From the NCBI GenBank assembly GCA_036386515.1, contig DASVVO010000048.1, forward strand, positions 24,494-88,493: 64,000 bases of DNA, given 5' to 3'. Below the pieces are notes generated by a model. It did no database searches, was not told the DNA's origin, and saw only the letters and a program-made list of their open reading frames with translations. Made by a program: the position numbers and the translations under genes. Positions 43,347 through 52,143 of the stretch are shown here, piece after piece; positions within the stretch are counted from its first letter, which is position 1, and each line of letters begins with the position of its first letter. The stretch comes from JAIVJZ01 sp036386515 (GTDB lineage: Bacteria; Acidobacteriota; Blastocatellia; Pyrinomonadales; Pyrinomonadaceae).

Positions 43347-43733
43347 TCAGGCGACGGCTTCGACCTCCAGCCAATAACCGCGCGCGCCTACGACACGAAC
43401 CCGCCCGCGCGCGATTCCCGCGCCGTCGCGCGCCCGCGCGCGCCACAGTTCGCCGTCCACCAGCACCGCCCCCTCCGGCTCCAAAGCCTCTATCACTACC
43501 CCGACCCGACCCGCCACACGCAAAGGCCGCCCCGCGCTTTTCTGATGACGCGACATCGCCGCCGCTACCGCGCACGCGATGATGAAAGCCGCGCCGAGAA
43601 GTAAGAGGATGAAAGAAAGGGATGAGAGAAAGGAATGAGGGATGAGGGATGAAAGAAAGGGATGAGGGATGAGGGATGAGGGATGAAAGAAAGCATTCAA
43701 GCAAGTGAGTGCTTCTCTTAATTCATCCCTCAT
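43347..43733 (-). CDS. Small NfeD-like membrane protein, N-terminus encoded in a repeat
   Basis: The C-terminal part, GRVGVVIEALEPEGAVLVDG, WRARARDG and GRVRVVGARGYWLEVEAV, matches the OB-fold C-domain of NfeD/YbbK proteins that associate with SPFH membrane proteins. It is preceded by one membrane helix (SFILLLLGAAFIIACAVAAA). The frame continues through a GATGAGGGAT-type repeat tract, which encodes His/Pro/Ser-rich residues, up to 43733. The true start is unclear and may be a non-ATG codon close to the helix. No SPFH partner is adjacent. Confidence 0.65.
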   Translation of the reverse strand: MRDELREALTCLNAFFHPSSLIPHPFLSSLIPHSFLSSLSFILLLLGAAFIIACAVAAAMSRHQKSAGRPLRVAGRVGVVIEALEPEGAVLVDGELWRARARDGAGIARGRVRVVGARGYWLEVEAVA

Positions 43734-43775
43734 CCCTTATCCCTCATCCCTTATCCCTCATCCCTCATCTCTTCT
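43605..43775. repeat. GGATGAGGGAT repeat tract with complementary half
   Basis: Many copies of ggatgagggatgaaagaaa-type units up to about 43692 are followed by the complement (tcatccctcatcccttatcc) at 43727–43775. It lies between the NfeD-like and TPR genes and reads into the first. Confidence 0.85.
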
Positions 43776-43776
43776 A

Positions 43777-45489
43777 CTATCTCGCGCCCGTCTCCAACTG
43801 GCGGTAGAGGGCGATGGCTTCCTGGTTGTTGGCGTCGAGCTGCATGGCGGTGCGCGCGTGGGTCTTAGCCTGCGCGAGGTCGCCGCGTTCGAGGAAGATG
43901 CGCCCGAGGAGGATGTGCGCGTCGATCAACTTGGCCTCCCAAAAGATCGCGGTCTTCAAGGAACTGATCGCGCGGACGAGATCGCCGCGACGCTGGTAGA
44001 TGCGCCCGATGAGCAGGTGCGCTTCGGCGTTCATCGGCTCGATCATCATGACGCGGTTGAGTTCCGAGAGCACGTCGTCGTCGCGCCCGGCGGCGTAGTC
44101 GGCGCGAGCCTTGATCAACAAGTCCTGGGTGGTGACGCTGCCGGTGTCAACCGCCGGGAGCGGAGCCTGCGCCTTGACCGCTTCGGCAATGTCGAACTGC
44201 TGATTCAGACGCACGGGCACGCCCGTGATCGCCTGCGACTTCTGCCAATCGGTCTGCATCTTCGCGTAGGTCGTCGGCAGGAAGCGGCGCGCTTCGTTAT
44301 CGGCGGCCGTCGTCATCTCGGCGGTCGCGCCGGATTTCTCCAACGCCTTCGCGTAGAGAAAGCGCGCTTCGCCGTCGCGCGGGTTCAACATGATGACCGA
44401 ACGAAGTTGCTCGGCGGCATCGCCGTGGCGGCCGGTGAGAAAGAGCGCGTAGGCATAGTTGTAGATGACGGATGCATCTTCGGGGTCTGACTCTTTCGCG
44501 CGTTCGAGAAATGTCTGCGCCTGTTTGAGCAAGCGGTCGCGCTCCTCGGCCGACTTTTCCGTGAGCGCGGCCTGGATGGAGAGAGCGCCCGCGTTGTTAT
44601 AGATGCCGGTGAGCGGCAGGTCGGTGGCGACCGGCAGCAGCGCGCCGAGCGCGGTCTTGAGGTCGTTCAAACGCCAGTAACTGAGCGCGGCGTAGAAGGA
44701 AGATTCCGCGAAGTGGGGGTCGCCTTTTTGCAGGCGCGAGAAATGTTCGGCGGCCTTCTTCCAGTCTTCCTGTTTGAAGTAAAGGTTGCCGAGTTCGAAG
44801 GCGGCCTGCGGGTAGCTCGCGCCCGCGTTGGTTTTCGCATACTCCTTCATCGCGTTCTGCAAATAGTTGGAACGCTTCTCGCGGTCTTCCGTCATCACGC
44901 CTTTGACGTAGCTCTCGAAGGCGCGCGGGGGAATCTTCGTGGCGCGCTCGACGATCTCGTTGCGCGAATAGGCGAGCGTGGAATCGCGCTGGTGGAGAAT
45001 CTGGTAGGCGAGGATGCCCTGCATCTTCTGCAAGTTGACGAGCGCGTCGCCGAAAATGTAAGGCGGCCAAATTTGCCCTTCGTTGACGCGCACGACGCGC
45101 ACGCTGACGCGCACCTCCGTCGGCGTCTTCCCGTCGGGCGGCGTCACCACATCGTAAGTGCCGATGACGGCGAGCGTCGCCTTCGCCTTCATCGCCACGT
45201 TGATGGCGGTGGCGCGCGAGGGCGTGGCCGTCAGGGGCAGGCGCAAACGCTGAAAGACCAACTCGCGTTCGTCGGTCGAGACGGTGCGCAGCCCGTACAT
45301 CTGTAAGAGGTCGGTCAAAGAGTCGGCGAAGCTCGTCCCGATCCAGTGATACTCGCGCTGGTTGGTCGTGTTCTCGAACGGCAGGACGATGATCACGTCG
45401 CCGCTTCGCGCCGTTTGCGCGCGCGCGCCGACGGCGAAAAAGACGATGGCGAGGGCGCAGGTGAGCGAGGTCAAACTTCTTCTAAGCAT
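43777..45489 (-). CDS. Secreted TPR-repeat protein
   Basis: This 570-residue protein has a signal peptide (LTSLTCALAIVFFAVGARA). An N-terminal domain like the curli-assembly/FlgO-type region (VIIVLPFENTTNQREYHWIG, ADSLTDLLQMYGLRTVS) is followed by TPR motifs (AAFELGNLYFKQEDWKKAAE; AHLLIGRIYQRRGDLVRAIS; AHILLGRIFLERGDLAQAKT). It is probably a periplasmic or outer-membrane scaffold. AGGAATG lies about 10 bases before ATG 45489. The specific partner is unknown. Confidence 0.88.
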   Translation of the reverse strand: MLRRSLTSLTCALAIVFFAVGARAQTARSGDVIIVLPFENTTNQREYHWIGTSFADSLTDLLQMYGLRTVSTDERELVFQRLRLPLTATPSRATAINVAMKAKATLAVIGTYDVVTPPDGKTPTEVRVSVRVVRVNEGQIWPPYIFGDALVNLQKMQGILAYQILHQRDSTLAYSRNEIVERATKIPPRAFESYVKGVMTEDREKRSNYLQNAMKEYAKTNAGASYPQAAFELGNLYFKQEDWKKAAEHFSRLQKGDPHFAESSFYAALSYWRLNDLKTALGALLPVATDLPLTGIYNNAGALSIQAALTEKSAEERDRLLKQAQTFLERAKESDPEDASVIYNYAYALFLTGRHGDAAEQLRSVIMLNPRDGEARFLYAKALEKSGATAEMTTAADNEARRFLPTTYAKMQTDWQKSQAITGVPVRLNQQFDIAEAVKAQAPLPAVDTGSVTTQDLLIKARADYAAGRDDDVLSELNRVMMIEPMNAEAHLLIGRIYQRRGDLVRAISSLKTAIFWEAKLIDAHILLGRIFLERGDLAQAKTHARTAMQLDANNQEAIALYRQLETGAR

Positions 45490-45615
45490 GGCGTTACATT
45501 CCTAAGTCCGTAAAAACGGCGAGGCCGTCGGCGCAGTGATTATCAAGCACGGCGCGCGACGGCCTACGGAATCTGAGCGAGCAGCGCGACCCGTCACGCG
45601 CTCCGACCGAAAAAG

Positions 45616-45691
<76 letters not shown>

Positions 45692-45984
45692 TTGCAGTTC
45701 ACCTAAACAACGGTAAAACTAACTTACCGTACCATCTTAGCGGCTGTCAAACGGCACGCGCCGGAGGACGGCGCGGCGAAGAGGTTGGATGCCGGGAAAC
45801 GTTGAAAAGTAGGCCGCCGGCACGCGTCGAAAATGGCGCGCGCTCGTCGGGCGGAGGTTCGACGCGCCGCTTGCTCAAACTCCGACGCCGTGCCCGCCGC
45901 CGCGGAATTTCAGCTACAATCTTTCAGTTACGATCAAAGCCACGCGATTTAATTTACAGGGTGTCCGAAGGCCACATATCCGGG

Positions 45985-46830
45985 ATGAAAACCTTCTACC
46001 CGATTCTCGACCCCCGCGCGCCGGAAACAAGTTCGCCGCGCGGGCAATGTGCGCTCGGCGTGATGATCAAAGTGCCGCGCGCGGGCGCGTCGAAGACGCG
46101 GCTCGTGCCGCCGCTCACGCACGCGGAGGCGGCACGTCTGAGCGCGGCTTTCCTGCGCGACACGGCGGCGAACATCGCGGCGGCGTGCGCCGAAACATAC
46201 TCCGCCGGGAGCGGGCGCGCCGCTCGCGCGGTCGCCGTCTACACGCCCGCCGGGGCGGAGGACGCCTTCGACGGCTTGCTGTCGCCGGGTTTCGCGTTGC
46301 TCGCGCAACGGGGCGAGACCTTCGGCGAACGCCTGTCTCACGCGGCCGCCGATCTGCTCCGGCTCGGCTACGAGTCCTGCTGCCTGATTGACTCGGACAG
46401 CCCGACGCTCCCGCGCGCCCTGCTCACGATGGCGGTCGAAGAACTCGGCCGCCCCGGCGATCGCCTCGTGCTCGGCCCTTCGGACGACGGCGGCTATTAC
46501 CTGATCGGCATGAAGCGCGCGCACCCGCGCCTCTTTGAAGATATCGCATGGAGCACGGCGAACGTTTCGACTCAGACTATGGAGCGCGCGCGCGAAATCA
46601 ATCTCGATGTGCGACTCCTGCCCGCGTGGTACGACGTGGACGACGCGCCCGCGCTCCGCCGTCTCTCGGACGAACTATTCGGCGCGCCCGGCAACGACGT
46701 GTCCGATGCGAAACTCGCCCCTTATCCCGCGCCGCACACGCGCGCCGAACTCTCGCGCCTGCTCGAAGGGCGCGCGCAACTCCTGACCGAATCCGCCGCC
46801 GCGCGCACGCCCGGCGAAGGCTTCGCATGA
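45985..46830 (+). CDS. DUF2064/TIGR04282-type nucleotidyl- or glycosyl-transferase A fold protein
   Basis: This 281-residue protein shows the GT-A-like signatures of the DUF2064 family: ALGVMIKVPRAGASKTRLVP, GETFGERLSHAAADLLRLG, CCLIDSDSPTLP and LVLGPSDDGGYYLIGMK. Members often sit with GT2 enzymes in glycan or arsenosugar gene sets. ATG 45985 is preferred because the upstream extension is Arg-rich with no homology. Its stop overlaps the next start by 4 bases (ATGA), beginning a four-gene same-strand glycan unit. Confidence 0.88.
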   Translation: MKTFYPILDPRAPETSSPRGQCALGVMIKVPRAGASKTRLVPPLTHAEAARLSAAFLRDTAANIAAACAETYSAGSGRAARAVAVYTPAGAEDAFDGLLSPGFALLAQRGETFGERLSHAAADLLRLGYESCCLIDSDSPTLPRALLTMAVEELGRPGDRLVLGPSDDGGYYLIGMKRAHPRLFEDIAWSTANVSTQTMERAREINLDVRLLPAWYDVDDAPALRRLSDELFGAPGNDVSDAKLAPYPAPHTRAELSRLLEGRAQLLTESAAARTPGEGFA

Positions 46831-48290
46831 ACGAGCCGCGCGCGGGCGAGCCGCGCCTTGTCGCCGCCGCCGCCGTGCCCGACGCGAACGCGCCGCCGCA
46901 CACGCCCGCGCCGCGTGAAGCGGGCACGCCGCCCGTGGAAGTCTCGACGCCGCGCGCGGGCGTGTGGACGAATCTGCTGCTCCTCGCGCTCGGCCTCGCC
47001 TCGCTCGCGCTCTACCGGTACGGGCAGGAGTTCGACCGCGCGCATAAACTTCAAATCGTCTGGTTCATCAAAATCGCGCTGGCGCAGTGTGCGCTCTACG
47101 CGCTCGCGGCGTGGCTCATCTGGCGCGCCCGCGCGCGGCGTTCGACGCTGCTGCTCGTCGTCGTCTTCGCGGCGTTGTTTCGTTTGAGCGTGCTCGTCGC
47201 GCCGCCGCTGCTGTCGGACGACGTTTATCGTTACGTCTGGGACGGGCGCGTGCAGGCCGCGGGCGTCAATCCTTATCGTCACCTGCCCGCCGCCGACGCG
47301 CTCCGGTTTTTGCGCGACGCCGAGATTTACCCGAACATCAACCGGCGCGATTACGCTCCGACCATCTACCCGCCGCTCGCACAGATGATCTTCTTTCTCG
47401 CGACGCGCGTGAGCGAAGAAGTCGTGTGGATGAAGGCCGTCATGGTTTTGTTCGAGGCCGCCGGGTTATGCGCGCTCGCCGCGCTGCTCGCTTCGTTCAA
47501 CGTGCCGCGCCAGCGCGTGCTGTTGGCCGCGTGGCATCCGCTCGCCGTGTGGGAGATTGCGGGCAGCGGGCATCTGGACGCGCTCGTCGTCTGCTTCGTC
47601 GCGCTCGCGCTGCTGGCGCGACGGCGGGGGCGTGAGAGTTTGACGGGCGCGCTCCTGGCCTGCGCCGTGCTCGTTAAATTATTTCCGCTCGCGCTGTTGC
47701 CCGCGTTCTATCGTCGTGGGAGTTGGCGGATGCCGGTCGTGTTCTGCGTCACGCTCGCGGCGGGTTATCTGCCGTATCTCTCGGTGGGCGCGCGGCGCGT
47801 GCTGGGGTATTTGCCGGGCTACGCGAGCGAGGAGGGGTTGGAGAGCGGCGCGCGATTTTTCTTGCTGCAACTGGCGCGCGGTCTCCTGGGCGAGGGGCGC
47901 GTCGCGGGCACGGCTTACATGATCTTCGCGCTCGTCGTGATGGGCGCGCTCGCCGCGTGGTGCGTGCTCAAACGCGAGTCGGGCGAACGCGATTACGTAG
48001 GCCGCGCGGCGCTTCTGGCGACGGCGTTCACCGTTCTGTTGTCGCCGCATTACACTTGGTATTTCGCGTGGCTCGTCGCTTTCCTGTGCGTCGTGCGGGC
48101 GAGGTTTCTCGCGCCGCTGCTGTACCTGACGGCCTCCGCCTTCATGCTCTACGGGACGTGGCTCGGCGACGCGCCCGCCGACATGCTGCGACTCAACCTC
48201 TCCATCTACCTGCCGTCCGCCGTGCTCCTGATCATCTGTTACCAGCGGCGCGACGCGTTGACGGTTGATAACTTGCGCGCGGCGACGTGA
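46827..48290 (+). CDS. Polytopic GT-C glycosyltransferase (GT87/DUF2029-like)
   Basis: This 487-residue membrane protein has about ten helices. The conserved first loop, LLSDDVYRYVWDGRVQAAGV followed by NPYRH, carries the acidic DD pair expected to be catalytic in polyprenyl-phosphate-sugar-dependent enzymes. WHPLAVWEIAGSGHLDALVV and LLSPHYTWYFAW fit mannosyltransferases of the PimE/GT87 group. The donor is probably a polyprenyl-phosphate sugar. It overlaps the upstream gene by 4 bases; an earlier in-frame start at 46548 is a shadow. Confidence 0.87.
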   Translation: MNEPRAGEPRLVAAAAVPDANAPPHTPAPREAGTPPVEVSTPRAGVWTNLLLLALGLASLALYRYGQEFDRAHKLQIVWFIKIALAQCALYALAAWLIWRARARRSTLLLVVVFAALFRLSVLVAPPLLSDDVYRYVWDGRVQAAGVNPYRHLPAADALRFLRDAEIYPNINRRDYAPTIYPPLAQMIFFLATRVSEEVVWMKAVMVLFEAAGLCALAALLASFNVPRQRVLLAAWHPLAVWEIAGSGHLDALVVCFVALALLARRRGRESLTGALLACAVLVKLFPLALLPAFYRRGSWRMPVVFCVTLAAGYLPYLSVGARRVLGYLPGYASEEGLESGARFFLLQLARGLLGEGRVAGTAYMIFALVVMGALAAWCVLKRESGERDYVGRAALLATAFTVLLSPHYTWYFAWLVAFLCVVRARFLAPLLYLTASAFMLYGTWLGDAPADMLRLNLSIYLPSAVLLIICYQRRDALTVDNLRAAT

Positions 48291-48329
48291 TAGAGTTTCG
48301 GGAAACGAACTGAGAAGGGGGCGACCTGA

Positions 48330-49475
48330 TTGACGCGACAGTTAAGCAACGGACGGCGCGCACTCGTGACGGGCGGCGCGGGACTCATCGGCTCGCATCT
48401 CGTCGATCTCCTGATCGGCGAGGGTTGGCGCGTGCGCATACTCGATAACCTGGAGCCGAACACGCACCGCGAGGGCAAGCCCGCGTGGGTCAACGCCGCG
48501 GCCGAGTTCGTCGAGGGCGACATGCGGGAGCGAGACGTTGTATCGGGCGCGCTCGCCGGGATCAATGTCGTCTTTCATCAAGCGGCCTACGGCGGCTACA
48601 TGCCGGAGATTTCAAAGTATGTGGGCGTCAATAGTTTCGGCACGGCGCAGATGCTCGAAGTGATCCGCGACGAGAATCTGCCCGTCAGGAAAGTCGTCGT
48701 CGCCTCGTCGCAGGCGGTCTACAGCGAGGGCGCGGGAGTGTGCGCGGAGGCGCACGGTCTGGTCTTCCCAATGGTGCGCCCCGTCGCACAACTGCGCGCC
48801 GGAGACTTCAGCGTCCGCTGCCCGCAGTGCGGATGCGCGACGACGCCCGTTCCCACGCCCGAACACGCGCCCATCGGCGGCGAGACCGTCTACGCCATCA
48901 CGAAAGTTGATCAGGAACGGCTCGTGCTGACGTGGGGGCGGCAGACGGGCGTGCCCGCCGTCGCCCTGCGCTACTCCTGCACCTACGGGCCGCGCCAGTC
49001 CATCTTCAATCCTTACACCGGCGTCATCGCCATCTTCTGCACGCGCCTCTTGAACGGGCAGCCGCCCGTGCTCTACGAAGACGGCGAGCAGACGCGCGAC
49101 TTCAGCTTCGTCGAAGACATCGCGCGCGCCAACCTACTCGCCGCCACGACCGATCAACTCGACGGCCTCGCCGTGAACGTCGGGAGCGGCGAGGCGACCA
49201 GCATCCGCGAGGTCGCGCGCTTTTGCGCCGACGCGTTGAACGTTTCCATCGAGCCGGTCGCGCGTGGAGAGTTTCGCCCCGGCGAGATGCGCCACCTCAT
49301 TTCCGACACCACGCGCATCCGCGCCGCCGGGTATGAGCCGCAGGTTCCGCTCGCCACAGGCATCCGCCGCTACATCGAATGGATCGGCCGACAGATGGAC
49401 GTGCGCGACTACTTCGCCGCGGCGGAAACCCTGCTGCGCGCGAAAGGCATCGTGCATCGCGTGGCCTCGACATGA
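48330..49475 (+). CDS. NAD-dependent sugar epimerase/dehydratase (extended SDR)
   Basis: This 381-residue enzyme has the NAD-binding ALVTGGAGLIGSHLVDLL, an active-site YAITK and a later TYGPRQSIFNPYTGVIAIFC segment. A zinc-ribbon-like insert (VRCPQCGCATTPVP) lies between the catalytic Ser/Thr strand and YxxxK, unusual for standard UDP-glucose 4-epimerases. The start is TTG 48330. The stop overlaps the GT2 start by 4 bases. It likely makes the nucleotide sugar for the neighbouring transferases. Confidence 0.9.
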   Translation: MTRQLSNGRRALVTGGAGLIGSHLVDLLIGEGWRVRILDNLEPNTHREGKPAWVNAAAEFVEGDMRERDVVSGALAGINVVFHQAAYGGYMPEISKYVGVNSFGTAQMLEVIRDENLPVRKVVVASSQAVYSEGAGVCAEAHGLVFPMVRPVAQLRAGDFSVRCPQCGCATTPVPTPEHAPIGGETVYAITKVDQERLVLTWGRQTGVPAVALRYSCTYGPRQSIFNPYTGVIAIFCTRLLNGQPPVLYEDGEQTRDFSFVEDIARANLLAATTDQLDGLAVNVGSGEATSIREVARFCADALNVSIEPVARGEFRPGEMRHLISDTTRIRAAGYEPQVPLATGIRRYIEWIGRQMDVRDYFAAAETLLRAKGIVHRVAST

Positions 49476-49531
49476 CCACGCGCGACATGACTACGCGCGA
49501 CATGACCGCGCTCGACATGACCACGCGTGCC
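49472..49531 (+). repeat. 15-bp tandem repeat at the GT2 start
   Basis: Four near-identical units of atgaccacgcgcgac, in frame, each supplying its own ATG; the copy number could alter the N-terminus or the start choice. Confidence 0.85.
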
Positions 49532-50230
49532 GATGCGCCCGCGCGCGTCTCGGTCGTCATCCCCGCCTTGAACGAGGAGGAGGCGATCGGGGCGGTCGTG
49601 CGCGCCGTGCCGCGCGAGATCGCGTCGGAGGTGATCGTCGTGGACAACGGAAGCGACGACGGCACGGCGGAGCGGGCGCGGGCGGCGGGCGCGCGGGTCG
49701 TCTCCGAGCCGCGACGCGGCTACGGGCGCGCGTGCCGGGCGGGCGCAGGCGCGGTCGCGGAAGGGTGCGAGATCATAGTTTTTCTGGACGGCGACGGGAG
49801 CGATTGCCCGGAGTTGATGAATCGTCTGGTCGAGCCGATCGTCGCGGGGACGCACGATTTCGTGATTGGGTCGCGCACGCGCGGCCGCCGCGAGCGCGGC
49901 AGCATGAACTTTCAACAACTCTTCGCCGGGCGCGCCGCCGGTTGGCTGCTCGCCGCGCTCTACGACGTGCGCTACACGGACATGTGCCCCTTTCGCGCCA
50001 TCAGCCGCGACGCGCTCGCGCGCCTGCCGATGCGCGAGGAGACATACGGGTGGAATCTGGAGATGCAGATGCGTGCGGCGCGCGCGAAGTTACGCATCCT
50101 CGAAGTGCCGGTCGATCACCGGCGGCGCGCGGGCGGCGAGTCGAAAGTGTCGGGCAATTTGCGGGGCACGCTCCACGCCGGGACGCGCATCCTTTACACC
50201 GTCGCGCGCATCGCATGGGAGCGCACCTGA
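49472..50230 (+). CDS. Glycosyltransferase family 2 (dolichol-phosphate-mannose-synthase-like)
   Basis: This 252-residue GT2 enzyme has VSVVIPALNEEEAIGAVV, EVIVVDNGSDDGTAERA and the DxD-type FLDGDGSDCPELM, with a trailing RRRAGGESKVSGNLRGT motif typical of polyprenyl-phosphate glycosyltransferases. Such an enzyme could charge the lipid carrier used by the upstream GT-C protein. The first 20 residues are four copies of a five-residue unit (MTTRD/MTALD) encoded by a 15-bp tandem repeat starting at the overlapped ATG. Translation may begin at any of several ATGs. Confidence 0.92.
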   Translation: MTTRDMTTRDMTALDMTTRADAPARVSVVIPALNEEEAIGAVVRAVPREIASEVIVVDNGSDDGTAERARAAGARVVSEPRRGYGRACRAGAGAVAEGCEIIVFLDGDGSDCPELMNRLVEPIVAGTHDFVIGSRTRGRRERGSMNFQQLFAGRAAGWLLAALYDVRYTDMCPFRAISRDALARLPMREETYGWNLEMQMRAARAKLRILEVPVDHRRRAGGESKVSGNLRGTLHAGTRILYTVARIAWERT

Positions 50231-50268
50231 CCGCCCGCTAGCAACACGAACGACCACTCGACGCTTTT

Positions 50269-52128
50269 ATGAAATACACCGGAACTCTCATCGCGCTTCT
50301 CCTGACCGCATCCGTGCCGGTTGCGACGACGGCCGTCGCACAGGAGCCGAAGCCCGCCGCGCCCGCCGTCAAAACCATCGAGCAGACGGCCGAGCAAGCG
50401 GAACTTGAACGGAAGGCCGTGGCCTTGCTCGATGAAGTGACCGGCGAGACGCCCGCGCTGAAACTCGTCGCGAATCGCATCCGCCTGCGAGCGGCGGCGG
50501 CGGAGATTCTATGGCCGCGCGATCAGGAGCGCGCGCGCGAGATCGTCAACGCGGCGGCCAACGATCTGGCCGCCGTCGCGGGCGGCATCGAGACGAGCGA
50601 TCCGCAGTATTACGAGGTCACCGGCACGCTCTCGCAGGTGCGCCAGCGGATGCTTTTCCTGATCGCCGAGCGCGACCCGAAGTTCGCGCTCGAATTCCTG
50701 CGCGCGACGCGCCTGCCGCCTCCGCCCGTGCAGCCCGGCGTAAACTTCCCCCAGCCCGATCAGGAACTCATGTTGGAGGCGCAACTCGCGCAGCAGATCG
50801 CGGCGCGTGACCCGCAGCAAGCCCTGCGCCTCGCCGAAGAAGTTCTGAGTCGCGGCCTCTCGTCGAACCTGATACCGCTGCTCGATCAACTGCGCACGCG
50901 CGACCCGGAAGGCGCGTCGCGGCTCGCCGCCAACGTCGCCAGGAAACTGCGCACCGCCAACTTCGCCACTGACTTCGAGGCGACCAGCATCGCCGGCTAT
51001 CTCGTGCTCGCGACGCGCGCCCCGGAGAACGCGACCGCCGCCCCCGGCAACAACCAGACGACCATCGCCGCCGGTCAAACCAATGCGCGCCGCCTCCTGT
51101 TGGATGAACCGACGCGGCGCGATCTCGTCAGCCTGCTCGTCAACGCCGCGCTCGGCAGCATGAGCAATCGGCGTGGGACGATGAACGTGGGCGGGTTGGT
51201 TGCGACGGTGCGGCAGTTGACGCCGGAGGTCGAACGCTACCTTCCGGCGCAGGCGGCCGGCGTGCTCCGGCGGCTGGAGGATTTTGAGTGGGGAGGCAGG
51301 AACAGCGGGAGCCAGTTGCGGCCGGTGCCGGAGACGGCCACGCCCGATGCGATCATCGAAGCGGCGGCGAAAGCCTCGCCGGAGACGCGTTCGCAACTTT
51401 ACCGCGCGGCCGCGTGGAAAGCCTTGAACGAGGGCAACCCGGATCGCGCGCGGCAGATCATCAACCAGCACATCGAAGGCGGACGCCAGCGCGAGCAGAT
51501 GTTGAAGGAACTCGATCAGCAGATGTTTTGGCGCGCCGCCTCCGAGGGCAAAATCGAACAGGCGCAAGCCTTCCTGACCCGCGCCAAGTCAACGGACGAA
51601 CGCGTCACGATGTTGTTGCAACTGGCGCGCACCACGTCGGGGAAGGGAAACGCGACGGCGGCGGCCGGTTTTCTCGACGAGGCGTGGAACCTGATCGGCG
51701 GGCGCGCCAAAGGCGATTCGCAGTTCTCCACGCAGTTGCAACTGGCTCAGGTCTACGCGCACATCGCCTCGCCGCGCGCCTTCGAGATCATCGAGGCGAG
51801 CCTCACGCATCTCAACGAACTCGTCGCGGCGGCAGCGGTCGTTGACGGCTTCGGCCAGGCGGCTTTCACCGAGGACGAACTCAAATGGCAGGAGGGCTAC
51901 CTGTGGGGCGCGCTCGCCACGCAAGCCAACGAGACGCTGGCCGCGCTCGCGCCCGTAGACTTCGCCCGCGCGCTCGCCGCCGCCGACCGGCTGCAACGCC
52001 CCGAACTGCGACTCCCCGCGCGCCTCGCCGTCGCGCGCGGCATCCTCTTCAAAGAAGGAGCGCGCAACAACTCCGCACCCCCGCCGGTGCGGCGCGACGC
52101 GCGCCCGGTCATCCGTCTGGTTAATTAA
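50269..52128 (+). CDS. Secreted alpha-helical-repeat protein of unknown function
   Basis: This 619-residue protein has a signal peptide (YTGTLIALLLTASVPVATTAVA) and an all-helical body with degenerate TPR-like repeats (KAVALLDEVTGETPALKLVA, AQQIAARDPQQALRLAEEVL, AAGFLDEAWNLIGGRA). The Pro-rich C-terminus ends RRDARPVIRLVN. ATG 50269 is 38 bases after the GT2 stop, so it may be read through from the glycan unit. I do not recognise a named family. An extracytoplasmic scaffold or regulator is plausible. Confidence 0.75.
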   Translation: MKYTGTLIALLLTASVPVATTAVAQEPKPAAPAVKTIEQTAEQAELERKAVALLDEVTGETPALKLVANRIRLRAAAAEILWPRDQERAREIVNAAANDLAAVAGGIETSDPQYYEVTGTLSQVRQRMLFLIAERDPKFALEFLRATRLPPPPVQPGVNFPQPDQELMLEAQLAQQIAARDPQQALRLAEEVLSRGLSSNLIPLLDQLRTRDPEGASRLAANVARKLRTANFATDFEATSIAGYLVLATRAPENATAAPGNNQTTIAAGQTNARRLLLDEPTRRDLVSLLVNAALGSMSNRRGTMNVGGLVATVRQLTPEVERYLPAQAAGVLRRLEDFEWGGRNSGSQLRPVPETATPDAIIEAAAKASPETRSQLYRAAAWKALNEGNPDRARQIINQHIEGGRQREQMLKELDQQMFWRAASEGKIEQAQAFLTRAKSTDERVTMLLQLARTTSGKGNATAAAGFLDEAWNLIGGRAKGDSQFSTQLQLAQVYAHIASPRAFEIIEASLTHLNELVAAAAVVDGFGQAAFTEDELKWQEGYLWGALATQANETLAALAPVDFARALAAADRLQRPELRLPARLAVARGILFKEGARNNSAPPPVRRDARPVIRLVN

Positions 52129-52143
52129 ACCGGTTAACTAAAA

